Part shown: piece after piece, positions 37,601-49,239 of the stretch
Layout of the letters: each line of letters starts with the position of its first letter
Position numbering within the stretch: the stretch's first letter is position 1
From: Phalacrocorax aristotelis
Lineage: Eukaryota > Chordata > Aves > Suliformes > Phalacrocoracidae
DNA length: 64,000 nucleotides
Reading direction: 5' to 3'
NCBI RefSeq assembly: GCF_949628215.1
Contig: NC_134283.1
Span: 4,395,610-4,459,609 of the forward strand
The notes under the pieces: model-generated
The model's database searches: none
What the model was told of the DNA's origin: nothing
What the model saw: the letters and a program-made list of their open reading frames with translations, nothing else
Made by a program: the position numbers and the translations under genes

Positions 37601-40305
37601 GGCAGTGGGGAGATCAGAGGATCCAGGGGCTAGCTACTGGGTAGACTAAGACCAGCTGCTGAAGGGATCTATAGGTAGATCCTTTATGTATACATACGTA
37701 TTCGTATACATAGGTATACGTTTTCCACTAACAGGCTCTCATCCTCACTAGTGGTGCTGCTTTTGTTGATCAGGGAGGCCAGCCACGTGCATGTGCATTG
37801 TTTGCATGCACACAGTGGCAAAACAGGCTCAGCGTCACTCCTGTCTGGACCTGGGGAACACAGAGCCCCTATTAGGCTGCTGCACTTGGCAACTCCTGAC
37901 ACCAGTTATTTCAATTGGCCCTGATCAAAATAGATCCAACTGTGTCTAGGGGAGCAGGAAACTTGTATGGATATTTGCAAAAGGAAACCAGAAACTCCCC
38001 CACAGCCGCCTTTTTTATTTTCTCCATGTGCATGAAGAAACAGAATTTGCAATCTCTTCCCAGCATCTGCTAAAAATCCTGGCTAACCAACCACACACAC
38101 AGCCTGGCCAGTTCCAGGCACCACCACAACTGCTGCTTCTGGCCTTCTGTCTTTCTTAGAATCAACTCTTGTCACTATTTCTTACCTGAGTTCTCCCTTC
38201 CCTTTAATTTATGTCATAGCCATAGGAGTAGTGAAGGCACTTCAGAACACAGTTTACATTGATACCCATTACTTTCCTTGAACTGAAGTAGTAAAAGTCT
38301 TACTGTCACTCTCAGTTGAGGGCTTATTTCTAACTGTAAAACAAGTGACCTTCTTTTGACCTGCTAAGAAAGCATTTGGTTTTCTACCTTACCTGGTCAT
38401 TCTGAAGTTTTCTAACCCTCCATCCTTTATGGTGTATTAAAAGAGAACCTTTTGACACTGCATCTCAAAATGAGTTTTAATAACTTTTCACTGATAATAA
38501 ACCAAGGGCCTGATCTGAGGGCCAGAGATGTCAATAGAAAGACTTCCATTTGTCCTTTTCAGTGGGATTTAGATCACAACTTTGGTTTACAAGTAGGTTT
38601 TTAATCCTTTCCATGTGTACTTTTGTCGCAGTTCTGCATAACTGAGGGACTTGCATTGTGAAGAAAGAACATTATCAAAACCAGAAGTTTTTGTTGACTT
38701 TTTTTTTAAGAGTTGAATCTCCAAGAATAATACAATTGAAAAGGATTATTTCAGATTCCCTTCCTTTTTTATTTCCAATTACAGTTAAGATATTAAGTAA
38801 CACTGAACTGCAGGCTCCTCGCAGAAGATCAAAGATAAATTGCTTTCATTGGATTCTGATTTCTTGAATATAAAAACTGTGTTAATGTTTACACACACCT
38901 TTATCTGCAAAGAACACCGAGGTTTCATTTCTACACCAGAGTGATACATGGTTTTCTAATAGTGTTCCTTGAAATTACGTTGTTTGTTCTTCATTTCAAA
39001 ACTGCCATACTTCGGGAGCTCCTGGAATGTCTTGCAGGATGATCTGTTAGCAATGTGTTGTTTTGACATGCTGTTTATTTTGGAGTGGACTTGGAAAAGC
39101 AGAGATGACTCGAATAACTAAGCTGAAGTTATTATCTGACAATGATTTTTGTTTGAAGGTTTAGGCCAAATTAATTTTAACACCAATGTGATTTATTTCT
39201 GGATGCCTTTGTGCTAGATGTGATATTATTTCTATAAGGATTATTTGGTGACGAAAAATATATCTGTTTTTAATAAATCAAACTATCACTGCCAACTTTT
39301 CATTCTGGTCAGGAATAACTTGGTATATACAGTTAAAATATTCTTAATTTTTGCCTCAGAACCAACTATTGGAAAAGGAATGGAGACTTCAGGAGGGTTA
39401 CAGCTTTCATAATTGTGAAAATAAAAAAGTTACATAGGAAAAATATTGATTTTTTTAATGCAAAATTTTGAAGAGAAGGAAGAGAAGGAAAAACCCTCTC
39501 ACCCTTTCCTCAAGCCTGGCTGGATGTACAGGTTTTATCTACTTTCTTGTTAAACTGCTCAAGAGGTTGAGAATTTTAGCCCATGTATCATGACTCCTGA
39601 CAATATTTTGTGAACCATGATGTAATGATCTTAAGATCTCCACAGAAATGCTGCTCGGCTAACCAGTGTGCAAAGCACGATTTTTAGTCTTGCAATCCTC
39701 ACAATTCCCTTTGATCTTTTCTGGAATCCTCACATCAGACAAGTTAAAAGTGACCCAGCTGAAGTCAGGCTTTGCTGCATGACATGATACTCCAGTCCTG
39801 CAGCGCTGCTACAGCCTTTTTGAAGTAAATGCTTGCTTTAAAGTTGTTAGTGTATAATTTACGTTCCCATTACCAGATTTGCTACTTGAACACACCTAGT
39901 TTTGGTATTTCATACACCGGTGTGCTGAAGGTCAAACTATAATATTTTAGAACAACTGTAATATATTCCAAAGATCTGACTGTAAGAGAATTCTTTGGCT
40001 AAAGAATCCAACTCTACTAGGATTTCTAGATTTAAATGTTCATTCACAGGAGATCCTAGATGAATCATTAAGTAAGGGTCAAGGAGGCAGAAGACATTAC
40101 ACTTCAATAAGACCTCAGTTTAAACAACTATTAAGTCATAAAAATACAAGGCAGGAACAATAAGGACTTCACTTCTAAGAGGTGTCTTTTAAGGCAGTTG
40201 GCAAACAAGTGTTCTACAGAATACACACGACACTCAGTCCCGCCTGGGCACATCTTTAGATACAACAGGTACAGTTTGGCAACAACACAAGCTTGCTTTA
40301 AACAT
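31666..40305. other. Intergenic desert, possible conserved tracts
   Basis: No gene is recognisable. A GT-rich low-complexity stretch lies near 35205-35265 and a TATGTATAC-type near-palindromic tract at 37684-37720. The block 36301-36765 is AT-rich with many TAATTA-like sites and no CpG-rich or repeat character, resembling conserved non-coding DNA. Confidence 0.5.
37684..37720. repeat. Near-palindromic TATGTATAC/GTATACATA tract
   Basis: Alternating purine-pyrimidine sequence with TATGTATAC, CGTATACATA and GGTATACG units forms overlapping inverted repeats, probably a degenerate TA/CA microsatellite. No function is evident. Confidence 0.7.
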
Positions 40306-40426
40306 GCCTACGGCCATACCACCCTGAGAATGCCCGATCTCGTCTGATCTTGGGAGCTAAGCAGGGTCGGGCCCAGTTAGTACTTGGATAGGAGACTGCC
40401 CGGGAATCCCGGGTGCTGTAGGCTTT
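40306..40426 (+). rRNA. 5S rRNA-derived sequence, full length (pseudogene or SINE head)
   Basis: The 121 nt from GCCTACGGCCATACCACCCT to GGTGCTGTAGGCTTT cover the whole 5S rRNA. From memory about 13 substitutions separate it from vertebrate 5S, four of them consecutive (GAGAATG instead of GAACGCG). The A box and intermediate element region (GCTAAGCAGGGTCGGGC) is intact. The C box, TGGATAGGAGACTGCC, has two changes. The usual T4 terminator just after the gene is absent and CR1 sequence follows at once, so it is not a normal 5S gene. The changes could be decay or could be diagnostic of a SINE family. Confidence 0.9.
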
Positions 40427-40904
40427 GTGCAAGAAGGACATCGAGTTGCGAAGCGTGTCCAAAGAAAGGCAACGAAGCTGGGAAAGGGTCTAGAGAGCAA
40501 GTATTATGAGGAGAGGTTGAGGGAACCAGGGTTGTTCAGCCTGGAGGAAAAGAGGCTGAGAGGAGACCTTATTGCTCTCTACAACTACCTGAAAGGGGCT
40601 GTAGTGAGGGGGGGGTTGGTTTCTTCTTCCAAGTTAATAGTGATAGGACGAGCAGAAATGGCTTCAAACTGCATCAGGGGAGGTTTAGACTAGATATTAG
40701 GAAAAATTTCTTTACTGAGAGAGTGGTCAGGCATTCGAACAGGCTGCCCAGAGAGGTGGCCAGGTCACCATCCCTGGGGGTATTTACAAGATGTGTAGAC
40801 ATGGCACTTTAGGGCATGGTTTAGGAGACATGGTGGTGTTGGGTTGACAGTTGGACTTGATGATCCTATAGGTCTTTTCCAACCTTAATGATTCTATGAT
40901 TTTT
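40427..40904 (+). mobile_element. CR1 LINE 3' end (tail of the chimera)
   Basis: About 478 nt of CR1 3' sequence, colinear with the usual bird CR1 3' region. It lacks an intact reverse transcriptase frame and ends in TGATTCTATGATTTTT, the CR1 terminal repeat motif. It is fairly well preserved, so the insertion is not among the oldest in the window. Any open frame within it is incidental. Confidence 0.92.
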
Positions 40905-43900
40905 CACCCATAGGAAGGGAACTTGACACTACAAAGTTTGATGGTATTGCCTCATTCAAGAAATATAGTTTCTTCTCCCTAATGAGCAAGGGCAGTACCG
41001 CAAACCCACCATTGACTAAGATGACTGGTCTTTAACAACCACTTCTCTACATTTTATACCAGGTATTGGTGACCTAAGATGCACAGTCAAGTTCCAGAGC
41101 CATTAAATCAAGTCCAGGAAGCACAGCATCTTGGTCATACCAAAGCAATATAAACCGAGAATTTATTTTCTACAGCAGTTCCTGCAGGTCATTTATGCTA
41201 AAATGCGTTCCAAACCATTAGCATGGTATACGCAAGGAGACCTACATTTCTGGGAAGCTCCATTATAAAAAATAATAATAAAAAGTGATAGTTTTGTGAT
41301 GGCTCTCCACATTAATTGGTTGATGTGGAAAAGGATGTGCAATCAAACCACATCACGGCACTATGATTTTTTAATTAAACAATAAATTAACAGTGTGGAG
41401 ATCAATACTCAATTCCATTTGAAAATGCCAGATGGGCCCAAATTCAGAAAAGGTCACACACATTGTAGATTAGCTCTCCTGAAATAATTAGTAAAAGGAG
41501 ATGCACTGTAGCCTCTTAATTTGGAGCACATTTTGAAAAATGTGACTAATTACTTATTTTCAGTATTAGGAAATTAATACAAAGATTATTGAAAGGCTGG
41601 AAATTTTACAGCAGCTTGAAAAATGTGAAGTGAGGGTTGCAAGGTGGATGGTACATTTAAAGGAAAAATTTAAAGCTAGCTGGGCAGAAGTGGGAGAGGG
41701 ATGAGGTGTTTGCACTTTTGTTCTGATCTCCTTTAAAAGAACTCTCCAGCACAGACATGTGGTTTCAAGCCCTGAGGAATTTCTTTGTTTCAGAAATGAA
41801 CAGCCAAATCAGGCTTATCTATTTAAGCAAAAGAAGAGGTAAGTAGAAAAATGCCAGGAAGGAAGCTAAATAAAATTATAAACAAATTCCACCCATGGGA
41901 TCTCAAGTGATCTGGCTACCTTACTTTCAGAAATAATTGAGATTGAAAATGCAGTTCTTCTAGATCCTGCAATGTTTGATATGCTACATTTTACCACATA
42001 TATAACGGCTGCAAGGCAAATCATACTATTGACATCAGTTTTCCCATCTACCTGTGTGACCAGCATTCTAAGAAAGCTGAGATCCAAACTAAAGATAATT
42101 TGATTCAGAGATGCCAAAAGCACCAGGGGAAACTTACACCAGGTAAGAATTTACTCAGGTGTCTTCTGACCATCAAAACTGTGTGGCATTGTGCCGTGTG
42201 GAGTGATTTTTTGATTACTTGTGGACAGACAAGCCCACCTCTTCCTGAAATAGGCCAAGCATTACTAAGCCCTGCAGGAGTGCTCTTTGGGAGGTTACGA
42301 TCAGCCGCAGCAGTAGGCGGATGCAGCACTCGGGTAGTGCTAAACGGGAGAAACAGATGAGCTGGATCCATCCCGTGACAGTCAACCTACGTAGTGAGTT
42401 TTCCCACTTTCAACAGACAGTTGGAAGTTACTGCTCTTTTCTTGAAAATCCTGAGCAACTCAGTAAGTCGCTCTGTTAAAGGGGGAAAAGGGGAGAGACC
42501 CAAACCACCTACCCCAAGTACCCAAGTCTGGATTCCCGTTCCCTGGAAGAAAGGTAGGTTCTTATATTAGGCATTTCAGAGCATGGGCTTACCTTCAGAG
42601 CCCTGTTCTCTATTTATCATAATAGGAGATTAGTTTCTCTAAGCTTCTAATATATATTGCTAAAATTAGGCAGTACTAATCTCTTTGCCTTTCCCCATTC
42701 TCCCAACTTTTCCCTGCTAAGGTCTCCTATTACTTAAGCCTCAAGGATTACAGACAAGAAAGAGGGTCTCATCCTAGTGAAAAGTTCCTTAGCATAACTG
42801 ACAGAAAGAGATGCCTAATTACTTGAAGCAGCTGTATTAATGGGACTACACTCCAGGAGACAGGCAGACTTCTGAAGCTCAAGCTAACCTGTGAGGACTT
42901 CAATCTACTCATATTAAGAACCTAGCTCAGAAGCGCTGAACATAGAGCAGCTTTCTTACTTGAGATTCCTTATATTATTGATGAAGACGATACTACATTC
43001 TCCAACAGCTTAAAAAGGGCAATAAATGGAAATGGACACCCCGTAGAGGATTTCTTGTGTTCCAGCAAGCTAGAAACACACCTTCCACCTCTCAAGTATC
43101 ACTCTCTCAAGACGAGTATGAGCCTGCGATTGTCAGGAAACAGTCCCTGCAGATAATAAGAGAAGTATCAAGCTGGAATCAGTCCTCAAAATGGGAATTA
43201 CTAACTTAGCAATAACTCCATCATTAGTACCCTGGTAACCGCAGGTCCTAATTACATCTAATATTTTGTAGTCTATTAAGTATCTGATGCAGTGTTGAAA
43301 GAAAAGTGCAAAGAAGGACACCGAAGCCAATGAGCAAACACTCAAATGAAGCATGCATCTTTTATGAGAGCTTTTTTTCTTCCTCTTTACAAAGCAAACT
43401 CTGTTCTACAACAGACTGGAAGATCGATTTCACACAGCAGCTGATGACTTTCCCCACCCCCCCTCCTAAAGAAAGTGCTATTCAACCAAGAAGTAGGTGC
43501 CAGTCTGTCTGACACCTTTGGCAGAATAAATACTCTTGCTCTCTCTTGTACCCTTTAACGGCCTGAAAAGAAAACATAACTCTCAGGTGGGAGAAAACTA
43601 GAAGGAAAATGCATCCACTCACCTAGGAGGAACGCAGACTTCAGTCTAAAATAATGTGTACCGTAATTCCAGTGCTTCCATTTGTACTGATATAACTAGA
43701 GCCTGAAAGAAAACACACTTTTCCATGGGGCACCTACAGTAGTATATGAAGGAGCTGACGCCCTTCTTAAATAAAATTAGCATTTAAGAAAAAATAGCAA
43801 AAGTCCTTGAATTCAGGTCCGAACAAATTAACAGAACTAGACACTCCTCTGTCAATTACAAAAAAATACAGGCTTTTCCCTCGCCTTCATTGTATTACTT

Positions 43901-46900
43901 CAGTGGTATTTACGGAAGAACCTGTGCTTGGAACTGCTGCATCTTTAGGATAATAAAAAATGTAAGTAGCTGAACAAACAGGAATATTTGGGAAGGGGCC
44001 AGAAGGAACCTGTGCATCTCACCCAGGCTAGTAACATCGGCACATGCCAAACAAGAATCTGAAACAGGATATGTCAGATGTTACATTTCAGATCAAGCTC
44101 TTGAAAGACCAGTTTTCCTTACAATTCTGTTTCTAGGTAACCGAATCCCTGCCACACACAGCTTTCCACACTCTCACAGAGGACACTGACACGAGCAGCA
44201 CAAAGACCACTGCTATCAATAGGTAAATGCTGTATCTTTACCTTTTTATAAAATGTCACAAAAATGTCACGTTACATTGTCACCCATGACTAGGGGTAGA
44301 ATAGAGCCGAGGCTGGGCTGCATATGTTCGAATGGTTGTGCGTGCGCTGCGGTAAACCGCTACATTTCTGTAAAAGCGCTTCACAGGCCTGGAAGGCAGC
44401 AACTTCAAGATCTGCAAGAGCATTCTTGGTTGAGAACTGTGCTGTCACAAGGATTAGCCTGAAAGCTGTGAATGCCTGGCAGACTTTGAGCTATTGCCAT
44501 CTGCAGAATGAACGGACTGATGAGAAAGCAGCTCAGAAGCTAGCAGCCACTTTGCATGGCGATGCCAAAGTCTTGTAGTAGCAGCTTCCTAGAAGAGATG
44601 ACAGTTCTTACAGACAGTTATTCAAAAACAGACCAGCATAAGGACCGGCTTGTAAACAGCAGATATGGCAAGTCAGAGGAGGATAGCTCAGTGTAGGTTT
44701 TGGGGACTGATACGACCCGATAGTGTGCAGAGAGCAGCATCACCTCGGCTATAACACAGCAGAATTTGTGCATCAAGTCTGAGGCTGTCCGTGCAGCAAA
44801 GGGCCACGACGATTTAGCGTGAAAGGCAACCAAGCAGCTGAGCTGCTTCCTAGCATGCTGATAAACGGAGAAGAGGACATTGACAAGAAATTCCTTGTGA
44901 ACAGTGGGAGCAGACACAGAGAGAGTGGAAGGGAGTGGGGACAAGTAACACACAGTGGCTGCAAGTCTGACAGCTGGGCAGCTCAGAGCAGGCCAGTTAA
45001 GTGATAACGTGATAGTCCTCCAGCTTCCCTATTCATGCTGCTGTTCACCCAGTCCCTTCAGGTGCCTTCAAAGATCAATTCCAAGCCCAGCAGTGGCACT
45101 CCTGCCAGATGCAATACTATTTTAGAAGGCTCTTTCCATGAGGCATCCTACGTTCTCCATAGAGGCCTCAGGACAGATAATATCAGCACTTGAGAAGCCT
45201 CACTTAAAAGCCCCAAAATATCATAATGAATTGAAATCCCATTGTGAATAATATCCTTTGGATGGGAACAGGAAGATGTATACAGACTATCTGCATTTTT
45301 AAGAGTTACAGCACACTACTTTTCTACTTTTACTAAAACATTTTTAGCTTAAAATGAAAATAGCCAACAAAAAGAACTACATTTCAACCAGGAGGGAGTG
45401 CCAGGAAGCATTACAGAACTTCTCTGCTTTCATCTAAGCACCTTCAACAGGCCCTATAATTGCTCAATGCAAGGCAGGTCCTCTCCTACTCTCAGGACAG
45501 TATCTCTTTTAATACCTATTTCTCAGAGAGATGAATCAAAGCTCAAAGTAGTAAAATAATAAGCCAATGACCAAACTATTCAGGCAGCGCTTGGACCAAA
45601 TATCAGAGACCTATTTCCTGGCAAGTAACAGAAGACTAAAGGCAATAAATGAAATTAAATGTTTGAAACATACCACCAGTGAATATTACTAGCAATGAAG
45701 TAAGTTTGGGAAGAACCGCCAATGCTTATGTCTTTCCTACAAAATTATGCTTCATATGTGGATCTAGTTGAAAACTGATATACCAGAAAGATCCCCATAA
45801 GCTTTTAACCTCAGTATAAAGACTTCATTGCAATATATCCAAATTGTAGACTTCATAAGCTTGAGGTAAATGTTTGCTGAGAAATTATAATGCCTTTTAA
45901 AATTCACCAGAACCGGGTCAAAAAAATTCAATGATGTATTGATAAAAATTATGTCCATCAAAACACAATTACTTTGCACTCAAGCCTACATAAAGAGCCC
46001 TGGAAGTCATCCCTGTTTCTCACAATCAGGTGGTTTTATCTATTTTTAAATACAGACAATAAGGGGAATTGAATTTATCTTAAGGTTCTTGACATCCGCT
46101 TTGAAGTTTTAAGACTCTAGCAGTAACAAAATCTTAGCTTCTCTCATCAGTGACGACCTCTCCTCTCTCCTATGAACTGCACCAAATGTTTGGTTGTTGG
46201 CATACCAGATGATGGCTGGAAGAAAAGTGGAGTGGCATTTCAGCCCAAGTGGAATAGACAGATTGGCTGGAATGATAAAGCTGCCAAGCTAAATATGGCT
46301 CTGAAAAAGCCCTCAGCTTTAGTCTGGTCCTGCTATCAGTGCTCACTGCTGCTGCATGTGCCTGAGAAGAGAGAGCTAGATGAAAGGCAGCAGGGGATGG
46401 AGACATCTGACACCAAGGAAGGAAATTTGACAGTAAATGAGTTGATTGATCACTGTCTTATTCAGCTCATAACCCTTAAATGTATTAAGCTGCAAACAGG
46501 TTGCATGGACTGACAGCAGCATAGCCATGACAAACTTCAGAGTCAGCCCAGACTGCAAAACCTGCCTGCCATTTTGGTTAAGCACTGAGACAGCCAACTT
46601 TGGCACCCTTCTGTGCCGCAGAAACCCCACTGCTTTCCAGGCCCCATTACCACTGTGTGAACCAGTTCCTTTCCAGCTGTTTTGTCCTGCAGTCGCCCCC
46701 ATTCCCGCAGGATAACACTAACAGTACAACAAGACGACAACTCTTTAGATGGGTAAGATTCCTCAAATACACATTATTTTTACATATGCAGCTATTAACT
46801 GCATTCGTACCACCCACCTTTATAGTCACAGTTCAACTTCTGGCTTCACAAAACACATTGCCTTCTTCAATTGGACCCAGGAGCTGCTGGGTACCCAGTT

Positions 46901-49099
46901 TAAAATATAAAATAATAATAAAAAAAAAACAACCAAAAATCAATCAGTGAGCAAGTCCACAGATTTACCTAAGAAAAAAACTTATCCCCCATTTTATTCT
47001 TGCAGCAAGTTATAAAACTTAACAACTCCATCCCTTTCAAAACTACTAGAACAGTGAAAGGTACCTTTAAAGGGCTCTTGTAGTGAGCCTGGATTAGGTT
47101 CTTGAATTTTCAGCTCAGTCACAGCCTGTCAGACATGTTTCCATCTCTTCCACTAATTGTTTTATTACTCAAGTTTGTATTTTTCCAAGACGGATATCCC
47201 TGTTGTGGCCAGAATTCTGCCTGAATATTCTCGTGATTCTGCTGCAACGATGCCAGAGGTCTTGTGACACCTGTGGAAAAATACTGTACCTTATGCATCA
47301 CTAAGAAAAAAGTGTTTCACTGCTGATGCGGAGTACAGCACTGATTCCCACCCACAAGACTACTGGGAAAGGGAAAAAAAAGCTGCAGGAGAGGCTCAAA
47401 ATCTTTGAATCAAAAGAAGACATATTTCTTCCACTTTCTGTTTGAAAACATCACTTAGGAGAGCTTCAAAATTCTTGCTGAAGTCAAGACAGGATAGCTA
47501 CTGTTTTCCCTGTAGCCACAAGGGTTTTCTCTGTCAAAGAAATAAACTGGATAGATTTGTCAGGAACAAATTTCAAAACAATTTTGGTTCTTACTCATCT
47601 CTTTTTTTTTCTTTTCTACCTTCACAATCATTTGGTAACTTTTTCGGTACTTTTCTGGGAACTGAAGCTAGGCTGAGTTTCCCTTTACTTCCCTGAGCCC
47701 TCTGAGCAATGTCCCCTTTTCTACTGTTTCTAGCACCTCACCCATTCCAAACAGCCAGTTCTGAGACAATCACTAGCACTGACTGAAGCCATCTCCAATA
47801 AGAGTTCTGTCATGTGTGTCTTCAGGATTCCTAAATTATAGAAATATTCTGTAGCGTGTTCTTTGCCTGCTTTAGGTAGAGGAATTCTGCCATTAACGGA
47901 ACTAACAATCTCATTGTAAGTCACCTTCTTTGTGAAGGATAACGCAATATGAAAATGCATAAACAAGGAAGTTTATTTGTATCAGTTTATAAGCCTACTT
48001 TTTATTGTTCGGTAGCAGGCCAATGTTTTCTTTGCTGTTTCTCTTTTTAGATACTTGTATGATAATCAAAGTAACGTTATATATCTACTGTATTTACAAT
48101 GGACTATATCTTTCCAACTGGTCTAGAAGTCAAACTGACAGAATTAGAACAAGCTATTTATGTCAAAGGCTTTAAATTGCTGACATCCCCCTCAGACTTT
48201 TGAGATACTAACACTTTGCTGTGCCCTTTTCTTCACATACTGCTCCAGTTATACACGAAGCATGCATTGCCTCTTGCAATTATTTCACACATTGGCAGAG
48301 TTTACTAACTTGGCAAATAGCACGAACATCCACGCTGCTTTAAAAGACAAATTCAGAACAAAACCTTAGGAAGTCGATATCTATAAAAGGATAGCTGGGT
48401 GAGTGGTTTACTTTGTGTCTTCAAATTATCCAGTAAAGGGTTTGATGAACACAGATGCAGAAGCTACTACTGGGAAATATCTGGACAGGATTCAAGTTTG
48501 CACTGTTTTGCTCTTCTAACTACAGGAACCAATGTGATATTTAAATAAAGTTTCCAACAATAAACAACTACATTCTCAGTCCGGAAAGATTATTTATTGA
48601 AAAACAAAGGTGAATTCAAAATGGTTTCAACTCCTCAAAGCAAATTCATATACTGCTATAATCATTAAATGCACGGAGTATAGCAGATTTATTGTTTGCA
48701 ATTTGTGTTTTCCAGCACCAGGGTTTAATGTGATATTGTGTATGCATCACTATAAATGAAATGACCATTTTTTAACTCATGTGAACTCAGGGCACAGAAA
48801 GGTGCTGCTCTAGCAATTGCAGAGACCATTTCTCTGTTTATGCTAACAAATACAATACTGAAAGCAACTTGTACTTCTCATGGGTTGCTTGTCCCTTCTC
48901 ACTCCACAATAAACAGAGGTTTAACACCAAAGCTGTCAGAGCTTTCCATTCTTTCTTTTTCTTCCATTAGAACTTAAATTCATTAAGATCAACAACTTTT
49001 CAAAAATTTGTAGCAATTTCTTGAATACTTCAACACCGCAATGGAGTATCTGGCCAAAACATCCAATAATGCCACAGTTAAGCTGACAAATTCAACCCC
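40905..49099. other. Intergenic desert, no gene seen
   Basis: No gene or clear transposon is recognised. The block at about 41286-41630 is AT-rich with several AATTA and TTAATTA sites and looks like conserved non-coding DNA. A 113-codon open frame at 46172-46513 is noted but has no recognisable relatives. A faint MIR-like patch near 45500-45610 was not called. Confidence 0.5.
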
Positions 49100-49178
49100 C
49101 TGTCAGACGAGATTGAACCCAGGACCTCTATATCTTCCATATATCAATAGAGGGTCCAGACTAAGGAGCTACAGGGTA
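49100..49178 (-). repeat. Possible tRNA-like relic or tRNA-derived SINE head
   Basis: On the minus strand an A-box-like TAGCTCCTTAGT (49171-49160) is followed about 40 bases later by a B-box-like GGTTCAATCTC (49119-49109), preceded by GAGGTCCTGG as in many tRNAs. Between them CTCTAT and ATAGAG can pair as an enlarged anticodon arm. The T arm and acceptor stem do not pair well, so it is not a functional tRNA. It may be a degraded tRNA pseudogene, a SINE head, or chance. Confidence 0.35.
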
Positions 49179-49198
49179 TTCAGATTTCTATCTTTCTC

Positions 49199-49230
<32 letters not shown>

Positions 49231-49239
49231 GAAAAGAAA
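49199..49239 (+). repeat. (AAAAG)n microsatellite with A run
   Basis: An uninterrupted A run leads into five or so AAAAG units. It encodes a spurious lysine-rich stretch in one frame. Confidence 0.9.

Larger units (their letters stand above)
40306..40904 (+). mobile_element. 5S rRNA-CR1 chimeric retroposon (candidate SINE)
   Basis: Positions 40306-40426 are a complete 5S rRNA sequence, and CR1 3' sequence begins at the next bases (AAGAAGGACATCGAG) with no linker. The CR1 part includes GCGTGTCC, GGCAACGAAGCTGG and GGAGACCTTATTGCTCTCTA. It continues through AAAAATTTCTTTACTG and AACAGGCTGCCCAGAGAGGT, and ends CCAACCTTAATGATTCTATG. Known 5S-derived SINEs (SINE3 class in fish, related ones in other vertebrates) use a 5S head for Pol III transcription and a LINE 3' tail for reverse transcription, and CR1 tails are the norm for bird SINEs. 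No target-site duplication is visible, which is common for CR1. At about 600 nt it is long for a SINE. A one-off template switch during CR1 retrotransposition is the alternative. Confidence 0.85.

Noticed and set aside
40306..40426. Functional 5S rRNA gene
   Set aside because: It has several substitutions including two in the C box, lacks the T4 terminator after the gene, and runs straight into CR1 sequence. It fits a retroposon head or pseudogene.
40427..40693. Open frame of 88 codons in the CR1 tail
   Set aside because: It lies in the 3' end of CR1 and is not reverse transcriptase or any host gene.
45500..45640. Possible minus-strand MIR/L2 relic
   Set aside because: Only scattered short matches in order. 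I could not align it convincingly by eye.
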